In this document: in pieces, positions 17,795 to 27,479 of the stretch
How positions within the stretch are numbered: position 1 is the first letter of the stretch
How the letters are laid out: each line of letters begins with the position of its first letter
NCBI GenBank assembly: GCA_964246705.1
Contig: CAXTRQ010000004.1
Coordinates: 20,209-84,208 of the forward strand
Length of the DNA stretch: 64,000 bases
Reading direction: 5' to 3'
Source: DASZCR01 sp964246705
GTDB taxonomy: Bacteria > Acidobacteriota > Blastocatellia > Pyrinomonadales > Pyrinomonadaceae
Made by a program: the position numbers and the translations under genes
Notes under the pieces: generated by a model
What the model saw: the letters and a program-made list of their open reading frames with translations, nothing else
Database searches by the model: none
What the model was told of the DNA's origin: nothing

Positions 17795-17846
17795 AACGAA
17801 GCGATGAGAATCCCGGCTCAGCGTAATTCTAACCGGCTTCGTTTTG
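17795..17846 (+). terminator. Possible terminator after the UPF0182 gene
   Basis: AACGAAGC (17795-17802) and GCTTCGTT (17836-17843) are perfect complements closing a larger loop, with TTTT following. The long loop makes this uncertain. Confidence 0.35.
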
Positions 17847-18033
17847 ATAAGTAATACTATGCTTAAGGCTTCGGCCAGCGGCGGACGGATTGTACGCGCT
17901 TGGGCTTGAATGGCGCAGAAAATTGAGTCACGCCGCCGTTCAATAATCTGGCTATCGGGATGCTTGGGAGATTATACTTTGGCGCACGTCTTCCCTCTGA
18001 GCTAAGGCTCATCAATAAAGGTAAGGTTCCGAG

Positions 18034-18252
18034 ATGTTTAAGTTGCGCTGTCCCAAATGCGGGAGTTCCCGTATCCGCCCCGGATACGGGAGAGCGCCGT
18101 TCTGGTTGAGGATTTTCTTTATCAACAATCTGCTCTGCGACGGCTGCAATCTCCTCTACAGGGGGTTCGCACCGCCTTGGTCTCTGTGGAGAGCCAGAAG
18201 AAGGACGCACCGCCGACGCCACAGCAGTGATACCGGAAAGCCTAAGAATTAA
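18034..18252 (+). CDS. Small double-CxxC zinc-ribbon protein
   Basis: This is a 72-residue protein: CPKCGSSRIRPGYGRAPFW, then LLCDGCNLLYRGFAPP and a basic C-terminus. The two CxxC pairs (near residues 6-9 and 35-38) are spaced for one zinc site. AAGGT lies about ten bases before the ATG. Small proteins of this pattern are frequent in Blastocatellia to my knowledge, with no known function. An overlapping minus-strand frame (17863-18339) lacks such features and was rejected. Confidence 0.6.
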   Translation: MFKLRCPKCGSSRIRPGYGRAPFWLRIFFINNLLCDGCNLLYRGFAPPWSLWRARRRTHRRRHSSDTGKPKN

Positions 18253-18335
18253 CCAGCATCGGAGGTACGCGCTCTCGCTACGTCTGCGGTGGCGGTGAAG
18301 TCTTTCGTCGCTCTCGGACATGAGAGGACGGTCAT

Positions 18336-19190
18336 TCACCCTGCCAGCTTGGTCGCCGCCGCTCCGAGCACGCGTCGGCTGGTTCGCTCCTGCACAAAGA
18401 CGACGGCTCGCAAGTTTTCACGCCGCAGATTTTTTCCGAGATCAAAGACGGGGTCGGCATTGAACGCGCTCTTACTTTGAGGGTCTATGTTACCCACCAC
18501 TCGAAGGCTACGCACCACGCCGGTGTGGCTCAGCCTGCGACCGGCGTTCTCACCGCGCGCGACGTTGGTGGATAAGTTGCTCTCCGTGATTGCAAGCAGC
18601 ACCTCGACGGTGTCGCCGTCGCTGACGGCAGGGAGTCCTTCGACACTCACTCCCAGTCGTATCCGGTCGGTCTGCTTTTCTTCCTGTCTCGATAGAGTGA
18701 TATGCACGTTTGCTTTAGGCGTCTGCGCTGCTTTTGCAATGGCTTCGTAAGCGAGGTTCTGATTGCCGCCGGGAAATTCAGTCCGGCCATCAATAATCAT
18801 CTGAGGCGTATAGACACCGTCCTTCCCGAAGGCTTGCGCGTATGCTCCTTGCCGCTCGCTGAATGCGGGCGAAGAAAAGGGGTCAGCCCAGCCGAGGTGA
18901 TTCCAATAATCCACGTGCTGCGCCAGCGCGATGACTTCAACTCCCTTCACCGGCTGCGACTTTTCTAATTGAGAGAGCAGCGCATCGGCGGGCGGACAAC
19001 TCGAACACCCCTCGGAGGTGAACAACTCGACGATGACAGGCGTCGGCTCGTGTTCGTTGATAACAGGTGACGCCTTCTTTTCAGCAGTCGTTTCAGCAGC
19101 GGTCAGGGTCACAAGCTTTCGTCCATTAATAGCGATAGAAGCAATCAGCAACGCGATAACAATCGAGGCTAAGGCGATCCATTTCTTCAT
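18336..19190 (-). CDS. DUF1223 secreted thioredoxin-fold-like protein
   Basis: This 284-residue protein has an N-terminal signal or anchor (about 5-22). The DUF1223 pattern VIVELFTSEGCSSCPPADAL carries a CxxC pair at C62/C65, followed by VIALAQHVDYWNHLGWADPF and VYTPQMIIDGRTEFPG. Proteins of this family look thioredoxin-like and are extracytoplasmic; their redox role is not proven. GGGGGAG four bases before the ATG supports the start. It lies 37 bases downstream of the secreted coiled-coil gene and is probably cotranscribed with it. Confidence 0.88.
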   Translation of the reverse strand: MKKWIALASIVIALLIASIAINGRKLVTLTAAETTAEKKASPVINEHEPTPVIVELFTSEGCSSCPPADALLSQLEKSQPVKGVEVIALAQHVDYWNHLGWADPFSSPAFSERQGAYAQAFGKDGVYTPQMIIDGRTEFPGGNQNLAYEAIAKAAQTPKANVHITLSRQEEKQTDRIRLGVSVEGLPAVSDGDTVEVLLAITESNLSTNVARGENAGRRLSHTGVVRSLRVVGNIDPQSKSAFNADPVFDLGKNLRRENLRAVVFVQERTSRRVLGAAATKLAG

Positions 19191-19227
19191 CTCTCCCCCT
19201 CTATACTGCCGTGAATTTGTGTCCTTG

Positions 19228-19872
19228 CTATTGCTTACCGGAACCTTCGGTCGCCTTTTTCATCTTATCGGCTTCCTTGCTGACCTGCGTGCTGAGCTTG
19301 ATGACCTGCTCCAAAGACTGTCTGGCTTTCGCGGAGTCCTGCGGGTCTATCACCTTGATGTTCTGGAAAATCGGGCTGGAGACAAAGCCGCCGATGGCAC
19401 TGTCGAGCGCAACCAGTAATGACTTCACGTCCTGCTGCTGCTGCTGCTCCGTGGCTTCCTTGCTCTTGTCCTTTGAATGCTTTTCGGATTCCGCAGCAAA
19501 CAGGTTGGACTTGAGCCGGACGGCTCGCTTCTTTAGCTCCGAGGCCGCTTCCGAAATGCGCATGTAATCCGGCGCAGCGTCGTGCGTGCTCGCCGCCTGT
19601 AGGACATCACTGTTGATGATTTGAATGCGCTCGAAGTCCTCTTTAATCTGGGGGAAGTTTTGATTGGGACTGTTCTCAGACTTCTTGTCAGCCTTTTCCG
19701 CATCACGCCGCGCACGCTCCATCTCGACCGACCGGCTTTTAATATCGGATACGCCGTCGCCCACATTGCGATCCGATGCGCCCGGCGGCGGCCCGTGTTC
19801 CTGCGCTCTGGCGGGAGATGAGAGTACAAACGCGATGGCGACGATTGCCAGCAGTGAAAATCCTTTACTCAT
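19228..19872 (-). CDS. Secreted coiled-coil protein, unknown function
   Basis: This 214-residue protein starts MSKGFSLLAIVAIAFVLSS with GGAGG seven bases upstream. A signal peptide (to about residue 24, PARAQ) is followed by a charged helical region rich in Lys, Glu and Gln (MERARRDAEKADKKSE; EATEQQQQQDVKSLL). No cysteines or enzyme motifs are visible. I do not recognise the family, though similar secreted proteins with an FERIQIINSDVL-like core occur in Acidobacteriota to my knowledge. It is the first gene of a two-gene unit with DUF1223. Confidence 0.7.
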   Translation of the reverse strand: MSKGFSLLAIVAIAFVLSSPARAQEHGPPPGASDRNVGDGVSDIKSRSVEMERARRDAEKADKKSENSPNQNFPQIKEDFERIQIINSDVLQAASTHDAAPDYMRISEAASELKKRAVRLKSNLFAAESEKHSKDKSKEATEQQQQQDVKSLLVALDSAIGGFVSSPIFQNIKVIDPQDSAKARQSLEQVIKLSTQVSKEADKMKKATEGSGKQ

Positions 19873-20043
19873 GCGCCACACCTCCGTTGAATTGTCGGTC
19901 ATAGAGTCTTTAGACCGCTCGATTGAAGTTCATAGCTCGGAGCCAGAGAATAGCAGATAGAAGAGGCGTGCGGTAATCAGAAAACACCGGCTGCCGTCCC
20001 TTTACTGACGGATAAAAGCACTGGACAATTGTTCGTTAATTCT

Positions 20044-20075
20044 GTTACCTCCGAGATGACACCGTAACATACGCC
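20044..20075 (+). promoter_or_regulatory. 32-bp motif shared with the regulator upstream region (copy 1)
   Basis: GTTAC, seven bases, then ATGACACCGTAACATACGCC. The copy at 33774-33805 has the same GTTAC, the same 7-base spacer and a 17/20 match in the second part. It lies 76 bases before the GH20 start codon. It is a candidate operator for the membrane regulator at 34101-35486. Confidence 0.5.
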
Positions 20076-20150
20076 GCGTGAGCAAGTTTCTGAGCGATGC
20101 TTAACTCACACTCTACTCAACTGAGAATCACCTAATTCAACGAGGAGCAC

Positions 20151-22295
20151 ATGAGAGCGAGAAAATACATTCCGGTCATTTTATTCTGGTGTTGCACTTT
20201 GCAACTCTCCGCTCAAACAACTGCGCCCAACGCTCAGCCGACAACCGAGCACCACTTAATGCCCGTGCCCGCTGCGGTGCGCTTTAATCCCGGCAGATTG
20301 TTAATCGCCAAATCCTTCACCGTCGCCGCCGGAGGTTATACAGACAGACGGTTGCAGGCCGGGATAGAGCGTGCCGTCAGGCGGCTCGAATGGCGCACGC
20401 TGTTGGAGTTTCCACGCGGGCTGGCGAGCGACGCCGCCAACGCGACACTCTCGGTTCAGTGCCGGAGCGCGGGGCAGATAGTACCTTCGGTCGAAGAAGA
20501 TGAGAGCTATTCGCTCGAAGTGTCTGACAGACAGGCTGTGTTGAGCGCCGCCACGGTCGTCGGGGCGTTGCGAGGCTTAGAGACTTTCTTGCAGTTGCTT
20601 GAGAGCGACCGTGAAGGCTACTTCATTCCTTCGGTTCAGATTCAGGATAAACCGCGCTTTCCGTGGCGCGGGCTGTTGATTGATGTCGGGCGACACTATG
20701 AGCCGTTGGAGGTCTTGAAGCGCAACCTCGACGCGATGGCCGCCGTGAAACTCAACGTCCTGCACTGGCACTTGACGGAGGATCAAGGTTTTCGTATCGA
20801 AAGCAAAAAGTTTCCGAAGCTTCATGAGATGGGATCGGACGGCCTCTATTACACGCAGGAACAGGCGCGGGAAATCATCGCTTACGCGAGAGAGCGCGGC
20901 ATCCGCGTCGTGCCTGAGTTCGACATCCCCGGCCATGCGACAAGCTGGCTCGTCGGGCATCCCGAACTCGGCAGCGCGCCCGGCCCTTACACGATTGAAC
21001 GCAAGGCCGGAATCTTTGAACCCGCGCTCGACCCGACGCGCGCGGAGGTCTATAAATTCCTCGACGTTTTCTTCGGCGAGATGGCCGCGCTCTTTCCAGA
21101 CGCTTACATCCACATCGGCGGCGACGAGAACGAAGGCAAGCAGTGGGACAGGAATCCGCAGATTCAAGCTTTCATGAAAGAGAAAAACATCAAAGACCAC
21201 CACGCGCTTCAGACCTATTTCAATCAACAGTTACTGCAAATCCTCAAGAAGCACGGCAAGCGCATGATGGGTTGGGACGAAATCTTTCAGCCCGACCTTC
21301 CGAAAGACGTGGTCATACACTCTTGGCGCGGCCCTGCTTCTCTAGCCGAAGCCGCACGCCTTGGTTATAACGGCATCCTCTCTTCCGGTTATTACATTGA
21401 TCTTATCTTTCCAACTTCTCAACACTACATCGCTGACCCGCTGCCCGCCGACAGCAACCTGACGGACGCCGAGGCCGCGCACATTCTCGGAGGCGAGGCG
21501 ACGATGTGGGGCGAATGGGTTAGCCCTGAAACAATAGACTCACGCATCTGGCCGCGCACGGCGGCTATCGCCGAGCGGCTCTGGTCTCCGCGCACAGTCA
21601 CCGATGTTGAAGACATGTATCGCCGTCTGGCAATCGTGAGCGTGCAGCTTGAAGAGTTGGGACTGACGCACGAGAAGAATCAGGCGATGATGCTCAGGCG
21701 GTTGGCGCAGGGCAGAGACATTACGCCGCTTCAGACGCTCGTCTCAATCGTCGAGCCGGTCAAAGAGTATCGCCGCTACAACCAGCGCCCGCAGACCATG
21801 CTCAGCCCGCTCACAGGACTCGTGGACGTGGCACGCCCCGATAGCGAGACGGGACGCCGCTTTGCGATGATGGTTAACGGGCTGCTCTCGGACGCCCCGC
21901 ATTTTCGACTCTACAACGAAAACCTCCGCAGCCTCCTGACAGAGTGGCGCAATGCTGCTCCGGCGTTGAATACGATGATGGATAAATCGCCCGCACTGCA
22001 TGAAGCCCAGCCGCTTGTGAGCGACTTGTCCAATCTCGGAGCAATCGGACTCGAAGCCGTCTCTTTCCTCTCAGAAGACGTAGCGCCGCCCCCCGACTGG
22101 CGCGATAACCAACTGGCCGCGCTCGAACAGATCGCCAAGCCGAAAGCCGCGCTGGAGTTCGCCGTTATTCCCGGCATCAGGCAACTCATTATCGCCGCCG
22201 CCGAGTTGCCCCGCCTCAAACAACTGACTCCCGCCGAGTGGCGTCAACAGGTGAAGACTCTGGCCGCGCCACCGCCGAAGCAACCACGCCAATAG
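20151..22295 (+). CDS. Secreted beta-N-acetylhexosaminidase, GH20
   Basis: This 714-residue protein has a signal peptide (about 1-21) and GAGGAG just before the ATG. Residues 30-165 form the GH20b N-terminal domain. The catalytic barrel starts near 167 (PRFPWRGLLIDVGRHYEP) and contains LNVLHWHLTEDQGFRIESK, VVPEFDIPGHA and the catalytic pair D325-E326 in HIGGDENEGK. It would release terminal N-acetylhexosamine from chitin, peptidoglycan or glycoprotein glycans by substrate-assisted catalysis. It lies next to the TonB-receptor/TPR/CRTAC1 operon and carries the shared upstream motif, so it probably belongs to the same glycan-use locus. Confidence 0.95.
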   Translation: MRARKYIPVILFWCCTLQLSAQTTAPNAQPTTEHHLMPVPAAVRFNPGRLLIAKSFTVAAGGYTDRRLQAGIERAVRRLEWRTLLEFPRGLASDAANATLSVQCRSAGQIVPSVEEDESYSLEVSDRQAVLSAATVVGALRGLETFLQLLESDREGYFIPSVQIQDKPRFPWRGLLIDVGRHYEPLEVLKRNLDAMAAVKLNVLHWHLTEDQGFRIESKKFPKLHEMGSDGLYYTQEQAREIIAYARERGIRVVPEFDIPGHATSWLVGHPELGSAPGPYTIERKAGIFEPALDPTRAEVYKFLDVFFGEMAALFPDAYIHIGGDENEGKQWDRNPQIQAFMKEKNIKDHHALQTYFNQQLLQILKKHGKRMMGWDEIFQPDLPKDVVIHSWRGPASLAEAARLGYNGILSSGYYIDLIFPTSQHYIADPLPADSNLTDAEAAHILGGEATMWGEWVSPETIDSRIWPRTAAIAERLWSPRTVTDVEDMYRRLAIVSVQLEELGLTHEKNQAMMLRRLAQGRDITPLQTLVSIVEPVKEYRRYNQRPQTMLSPLTGLVDVARPDSETGRRFAMMVNGLLSDAPHFRLYNENLRSLLTEWRNAAPALNTMMDKSPALHEAQPLVSDLSNLGAIGLEAVSFLSEDVAPPPDWRDNQLAALEQIAKPKAALEFAVIPGIRQLIIAAAELPRLKQLTPAEWRQQVKTLAAPPPKQPRQ

Positions 22296-22402
22296 GGCTG
22301 ACCTCACAGCCCCGGCGTGTTATTTAAAAGCTGAGAGAACAAGTCCCGTCGGGACAGCATCAAACATACCTTTCAAACAGCTTTTTAAACCTGCCGGAAG
22401 AC

Positions 22403-24187
22403 TCATCCTCTGCGGCGCGTTTGATAATCGAGCGAGGCTGTCACACCTTTGCCTTGGGTGATGGTGTGTATCTGATTGGGCGTGATGCCGCCGACGGACT
22501 CCGTCTCGCCGTTGCTCCAACGCACTTCGACGCCCTCAATCTTTTCGTCTTGACCGAGGCCGAAATGCAAGCGCACATCGTTTTGAGAGAGATAACTTGC
22601 GCCCGCCTGCACTTCCTGAAGGGACGTGTGTCTGGATGTACGCAGCGTGACACGCGCGCCGATTGCTTCGCGGTTGCCTTTGGTTTGAACGAGCTTCAGG
22701 GTTACGCTCCGGTTCTCGTTCTCGCTTGAGTTGACGAGGACGGTCGGCGCTTCACCGAGATTGACGATGAGGGCATCAATTAGCCCGTCGTTGTTCAGGT
22801 CGCCAAAGGCAGCGCCCCTTCGAGACGCGGGCGGAAGATCGCGCAGACCCGCCTCCTTCGATACTTCCTCGAACGTCTCATCGCCGAGGTTGCGGAAGAG
22901 TAGGAACGGCTGGCGGTAGCCAGTCCCATTCTTGCCCTGAGCCAATTCAAGCTGCGGATAGACGTGACCGTTAGCCAGCAGCAAATCAGGCCAGCCGTCG
23001 TTATCGAAATCCACAAAGGCCGTGCCCCATCCGACAAAGGGACGACTCGGCTGGGCAATTCTCGACGGCAACACCACGTCCACGAAGCCGCGCGTACCGA
23101 GATTTTTATAGAGCGCGTTCGGCTCATTCTCGAAATTACTGATGAAGAGGTCTAATCTACCGTCCGCATTGAAATCGCCCCATGCCACGCCCATCGAACC
23201 CTGCTCGCCTCCCGTCTCGCTATAGCTCACGCCCTGTTCAAAGCCGACATCTGTGAATGTTCCGTTCTTATTGTTATGGTAGAGATAATTGGGCGTGGAA
23301 TCATTAGCAACAAAGAGGTCAGGCCAGCCGTCGTTGTCGTAGTCGCCCCAGACAGTCCCCAGTCCGTAATATTTCTTATCGTCGCCGACGCCTGCTTTCT
23401 GCGACACGTCCTCAAAAGTGCCGTCGCCACGGTTGCGGTAGAGCAGATCGGTCTCGCCCTTCAAACCTCTGGGGCCGCACTGAACTCGTATGCCGCGATA
23501 GGAACAGGTCGGCGAGCTTCCGAATTCAGGAAGATTGTTGAGGTCAACGAAAACGTAGCGCGCGACGAAGAGATCGAGGTCGCCGTCGCGGTCATAATCA
23601 GCCCACGCGGCTCCTGTGCTGAAACCTCCGCCACGCACAGACGCCTTCTCCGTCACGTCCTGAAACTTGCATTGCCCCGTCCCGCGATAAAGAACGTTTC
23701 CTCCGAATCCCGTCACGAACAAATCAGTCAATCCGTCGTTGTCGTAATCGCCCGCGACGACTCCCATGCCCCAGCCCTTGCGTGTGAGTCCCGCTGCGCT
23801 CGTGACGTTCTCAAACTTCGGCGGCGCAGCCGCGCCCGCAGGGTTCTGTATCTGGCGATAGAGCGTGATGAAGAAGTCACCTCCCGCCTTGAAGCGTTCG
23901 ACCGACGAGCCGTTAACTACCGCCGCGTCGAGGCGTCCATCGTTGTCGCAATCAAAGAGAGCCGCGCCGCCGCTCATTGACTCGACGATGTAGCGTTTTT
24001 CGGGCGTCGAGACGTGTGGGACGGTTAACCCGCTGGAGGCCGAAACGTCTGAGAAGGTGATGGACGGAGACTTGTCAGGAGATTTAGCAGTAGTCTGGGC
24101 CGTGACCGGCAGTTGAGCAACCAGCCAGCCAACAAGCAGGAGAGAGATGGCGCGCAAAAATGTGGCGCGTGGTTGGCGTCTGTTCAT
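22403..24187 (-). CDS. CRTAC1-type secreted protein (FG-GAP/VCBS repeats + ASPIC/UnbV)
   Basis: This 594-residue protein has a signal peptide (about 10-30). Several calcium-binding FG-GAP repeats carry DxDxDG-like loops: LFDCDNDGRLDAAVVNG, DYDNDGLTDLFVTG, DYDRDGDLDLFVARY and DFDNDGWPDLLLANG. The C-terminal ASPIC/UnbV domain has NREAIGARVTLRTSRH and YLSQNDVRLHFGLG. The repeats build a beta-propeller. The protein is extracytoplasmic, probably cell-surface, and may bind substrate or partner proteins. Its start overlaps the stop of the upstream paralogue by four bases (ATGA), showing translational coupling. Confidence 0.9.
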   Translation of the reverse strand: MNRRQPRATFLRAISLLLVGWLVAQLPVTAQTTAKSPDKSPSITFSDVSASSGLTVPHVSTPEKRYIVESMSGGAALFDCDNDGRLDAAVVNGSSVERFKAGGDFFITLYRQIQNPAGAAAPPKFENVTSAAGLTRKGWGMGVVAGDYDNDGLTDLFVTGFGGNVLYRGTGQCKFQDVTEKASVRGGGFSTGAAWADYDRDGDLDLFVARYVFVDLNNLPEFGSSPTCSYRGIRVQCGPRGLKGETDLLYRNRGDGTFEDVSQKAGVGDDKKYYGLGTVWGDYDNDGWPDLFVANDSTPNYLYHNNKNGTFTDVGFEQGVSYSETGGEQGSMGVAWGDFNADGRLDLFISNFENEPNALYKNLGTRGFVDVVLPSRIAQPSRPFVGWGTAFVDFDNDGWPDLLLANGHVYPQLELAQGKNGTGYRQPFLLFRNLGDETFEEVSKEAGLRDLPPASRRGAAFGDLNNDGLIDALIVNLGEAPTVLVNSSENENRSVTLKLVQTKGNREAIGARVTLRTSRHTSLQEVQAGASYLSQNDVRLHFGLGQDEKIEGVEVRWSNGETESVGGITPNQIHTITQGKGVTASLDYQTRRRG

Positions 24188-25935
24188 TTCGTGGCTTTCG
24201 CAGCAGGCCGGATGCGCTCAAAGGCGACGATGCCTTCGCCTTCCAGTATCGAGTAGAATTTGTCTGCGGCCACGTCTTTGAGTTGTTCCACTTTTCCCGA
24301 AGGCCAGCGGATTTCGATGAGATCAATTTTTGTGGATTTGCCTATGCCGAAATGAACGCGCAAATCGCTCTGCGACAGATAGCTCGCACCGCTGCGGACT
24401 TCTTCGGTCTGTTCCACCTTGCCCGTCACGACACGGACGCGCGCGCCGATGGCGAGACGATTGCCCTTCGTCGCCGCCAGTTCGAGCGTGAGCCAGCGAT
24501 TGCCGTCGCCGCCCTCGTTACGCAGAATCATCGGCGGCCCGTCGAGATCATTAACGACGACATCAACGTGCCCGTCGTTGTCCAGATCGCCGAAAGCCGC
24601 GCCGCGCGAAGCACGCGGCTCCTGCAACGCCGCGCCTGCCTGTCTGCTTCCATCGCAGAAAGTTCCGTCGCCCAAATTAACGTGCAACAGCTTGGGCTGG
24701 CGATAGTGTGCGCCCGATGAGAGCGTATCAATCTGCGGGTAGACGTGCCCGTTGACGACCAGCAGATCAAGCCAGCCGTCATTGTCGAGGTCGAAAAAGC
24801 CCGTCCCCCAACCGACATAAGGGCGCGAAGCCTGCGCCACGTTCGCCGTCGCCGAGACATCCGCAAAGTCGTAGTTACCGTTATTGCGATACAGCGTATT
24901 GTACTCGTCTGCAAAGTTCGTGACGAAGATGGCGAACCGGCCTGTGTGCAAATAGTCGCCGACCGCTACGCCCATGCTTCCCTGTTCCGAACCGTCGCCG
25001 CTCACGCCCGTGCCGGATTCCAATCCGATCTCTGAAAACTTGTTCTGCCCTTCGTTGCGATAAAAGAAGTTGGGCGTCGAATCGTTGGCTGTGTAGGCGT
25101 CGAGGCGTCCACGATTATTGAAATCCGACCAGACGACCTGCATGCCATAGTAACCGCCCGCATCGTCGGTTCCTGACTGTTTGGCGACATCTGAAAATGT
25201 CCCGTCGCCGTTGTTGCGAAACAAACTGTCGCCCGCGCCTTTGAGTCCGCGCGGCCCGCACTGTACGTCTATGCCGCGAAACTTGCAGGTCGGGCTGGAG
25301 CCGAAACCCGGCAGGTCGTCGAGTTTGAAATCAACATAATTGGCAACTATCAGGTCGAGGAAACCGTCCGCGTCGTAGTCGCCGAACGCAGCCCCCGCTG
25401 ACCAGCGTCCATCTGCGACTCCCGCTTTCTTCGTGACATCGGTGAAAGTGCCGTCGCCGTTGTTTCGATACAAGACGTTCCCGCCGAGACAGGTCACATA
25501 CATGTCCGGCCAGCCGTCGTTGTTGTAGTCGCCCACTGCGCCGCCCATCGCAAAGCCGGGATAGGCGATGCCCGCCCTGTCGGTGATATCCGTAAACGTC
25601 CCGTCGTGATTATTGCGGTAGAGCGCGCTACGTGCCTTCTGGCCTTTGAGCGCCATCTCAACCGTCGGCGCATTGGTGAGATAAATATCCGGCCAGCCGT
25701 CGCGGTCGTAATCAATCAGCAACACGCCGCCGCTCATTGATTCGACGATATATTTCTTCTCCGGCGCGGAAGTGTGTGTGAAACGAATGCCGGTCTTCGC
25801 GGTGACATCAATCAACTGCGGAAGCTTGCGCCCCGTGCAGTCTTGATTCTTAATGTTCTGCCCGCTCGCCGTCCGGCCAAAGCCACACGCTAAAGAGAGC
25901 AGAATAATAACCAACAGACACTCGCGCGCGCTCAT
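24184..25935 (-). CDS. CRTAC1-type secreted protein, upstream paralogue
   Basis: This 583-residue protein has a short signal peptide (about 1-25). Its organisation is the same as the next gene: DYDRDGWPDIYLTN, DYNNDGWPDMYVTC, DYDADGFLDLIVANY and DLDNDGWLDLLVVNG repeats, then ASPIC/UnbV with NRLAIGARVRVVTG. Both share the core GSSPTCxxRGIxVQCGPRGL, so they are tandem duplicates that have diverged. They may have different ligands or form a hetero-complex. Four-base ATGA overlaps on both sides couple it to the TPR gene and to the second CRTAC1 gene. Confidence 0.9.
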   Translation of the reverse strand: MSARECLLVIILLSLACGFGRTASGQNIKNQDCTGRKLPQLIDVTAKTGIRFTHTSAPEKKYIVESMSGGVLLIDYDRDGWPDIYLTNAPTVEMALKGQKARSALYRNNHDGTFTDITDRAGIAYPGFAMGGAVGDYNNDGWPDMYVTCLGGNVLYRNNGDGTFTDVTKKAGVADGRWSAGAAFGDYDADGFLDLIVANYVDFKLDDLPGFGSSPTCKFRGIDVQCGPRGLKGAGDSLFRNNGDGTFSDVAKQSGTDDAGGYYGMQVVWSDFNNRGRLDAYTANDSTPNFFYRNEGQNKFSEIGLESGTGVSGDGSEQGSMGVAVGDYLHTGRFAIFVTNFADEYNTLYRNNGNYDFADVSATANVAQASRPYVGWGTGFFDLDNDGWLDLLVVNGHVYPQIDTLSSGAHYRQPKLLHVNLGDGTFCDGSRQAGAALQEPRASRGAAFGDLDNDGHVDVVVNDLDGPPMILRNEGGDGNRWLTLELAATKGNRLAIGARVRVVTGKVEQTEEVRSGASYLSQSDLRVHFGIGKSTKIDLIEIRWPSGKVEQLKDVAADKFYSILEGEGIVAFERIRPAAKATK

Positions 25936-27479
25936 TGGACAACCTTCTTCTCTCTCTCGTTTTTGAGTTGTTGGAACAGTTTCAGATGGCGCTCCGCCAG
26001 CGCGCTTTCGCCGAGACGGTTGTAGAGACGACTGAGTTGAAAATGCGTCTCGGCATCCTGCGGGTTGAGCGCAACAGCACGCTCAAGGACTTCGCGCGCC
26101 TGAGCGTCTGCGCTCGTCTGCAAATAGAGCGCGCCCAGTTCGCGCAAAGCGTCTGCGTGTCGGGGCGCGCGGCTGATGGCCTCCTCAAGTAACCGGATCG
26201 CCTTCTGTATCTCACCCTGCGACTTGAAGACCAGACCGAGTTGATACTTCGCTTCCACGTTGGCGGGGTCGAGTTGAAGGCATCGCTCGAACTGTGTGCG
26301 CGCGGCTTCCGGCTGGCTGTGCTGCCCGGCGATGGCGATGCCGAGCGCCAAACAGCCGCGCGCATCAACGGGGCGCTGCACGGCGTACTGCTCCAACGCG
26401 TTTTGTGCAGCCACAAGACTTCCGCCTTGCAGCAACGCCGCGCCGTAGAGATAGAGAAACTCAGGCTCGTCCGGCTTCAGCTTGAGCAGCGCGGCAGCGG
26501 CCTCCGACGCTGCCTGCGGCTGGCTAGCCCGCATCGCCGCGATGACGTACTGAGCGAGGACGGGCACGGAATCCGGCGACAAAGAACGCGCTTGATTCAA
26601 AGTTGTAAGCGCCGCCGCGAAGTTGCCCTCCGCGCCCTCCAACATCGCCAGCGAAGAGAGCACATCGGCGGAGCGCGGTTCAAGCGTGAGCGCGCGTTTG
26701 AGATGTTGTCTGGCTCGCGGAAAATCTCTCGCACCGGTTTCGAGTTGACCGAGCAAGACCAGCACGCTCGTATTGTTCGGGGACGTGGCGAGCGCCGAGC
26801 GTAACAGTCCGGCGGACTGCTCGACCATCCCGGCCTTCTGCAACACTTCGGCACACTGCGCGGCTACGGCCGGTCTGACGCCTGCCGCTTTATGCATCAA
26901 AGGAATTAAGGCCGCTAGTTTTTGCTGCTCGCCGAGTGCCAGATAACTCGCCGCCATCAACGGCAGGGCTTCGACGCTTTTGAGCGACGCCGGAAGTTTT
27001 TCAATCGCCGCCAGCGACTTGTGGAATTCGCCAACCATCAATAGAGCTTTAGCGAGCGCCAGTTGAAGACGCGAATCGGCGGGAGGCGTGCGTGCAATTT
27101 CGACGAGGAGGAGTCGCGCCTCTTCGCGCTCGCCCGACTCGTACATAACGCGACCGAGATTAATCTTCGCCCCGACGTGTGTGGGGTCGAGCGCGAGCAC
27201 GCGTTTGATTAAAGCTTTTGCTTCGTCGAACCGCCCCTGCCGGTAACGTACCTGACCGAGCAGGTCTAAAGCTTTGACATCTGCGGGATGAGCGACGGCG
27301 TAATCGAGCAAAGGTTTTTCGACCTCTTCGACTTTTCCCTGCTCGATGCTTTTTTCGATGCGCGCGAGGGTGCTATCAGCGGCGGGGTTTTTCTGCTGCC
27401 CTGCGGCGTGTTGGAAATTGATGGTGAGCAGCAGGCAGGCCAGCAGAAGCCGATTTCCTTGAGCGCGCCTAGGGAACAT
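25932..27479 (-). CDS. Secreted TPR protein
   Basis: This is about 515 residues from the ATG giving MFPRRAQGNRLLLACLLL, which overlaps the stop of the upstream gene; a GTG or ATG further upstream (to 27515) is possible. A signal peptide is followed by about twelve tetratricopeptide repeats (for example VKALDLLGQVRYRQGRFDEA, VGAKINLGRVMYESGEREEA, VEAKYQLGLVFKSQGEIQKA). It is a helical scaffold, probably periplasmic. It sits between another TPR gene and the CRTAC1 pair and likely forms part of the same envelope complex. Confidence 0.88.
   Translation of the reverse strand: MFPRRAQGNRLLLACLLLTINFQHAAGQQKNPAADSTLARIEKSIEQGKVEEVEKPLLDYAVAHPADVKALDLLGQVRYRQGRFDEAKALIKRVLALDPTHVGAKINLGRVMYESGEREEARLLLVEIARTPPADSRLQLALAKALLMVGEFHKSLAAIEKLPASLKSVEALPLMAASYLALGEQQKLAALIPLMHKAAGVRPAVAAQCAEVLQKAGMVEQSAGLLRSALATSPNNTSVLVLLGQLETGARDFPRARQHLKRALTLEPRSADVLSSLAMLEGAEGNFAAALTTLNQARSLSPDSVPVLAQYVIAAMRASQPQAASEAAAALLKLKPDEPEFLYLYGAALLQGGSLVAAQNALEQYAVQRPVDARGCLALGIAIAGQHSQPEAARTQFERCLQLDPANVEAKYQLGLVFKSQGEIQKAIRLLEEAISRAPRHADALRELGALYLQTSADAQAREVLERAVALNPQDAETHFQLSRLYNRLGESALAERHLKLFQQLKNEREKKVVQ

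Noticed and set aside
17863..18339. 158-codon minus-strand ORF
   Set aside because: It overlaps the plus-strand zinc-ribbon gene with its two CxxC pairs and has no recognisable domain.
22347..22359. GTCCCGTCGGGAC palindrome between GH20 and CRTAC1 genes
   Set aside because: It is a short stem with no T run on either strand, so I could not support a terminator or operator.
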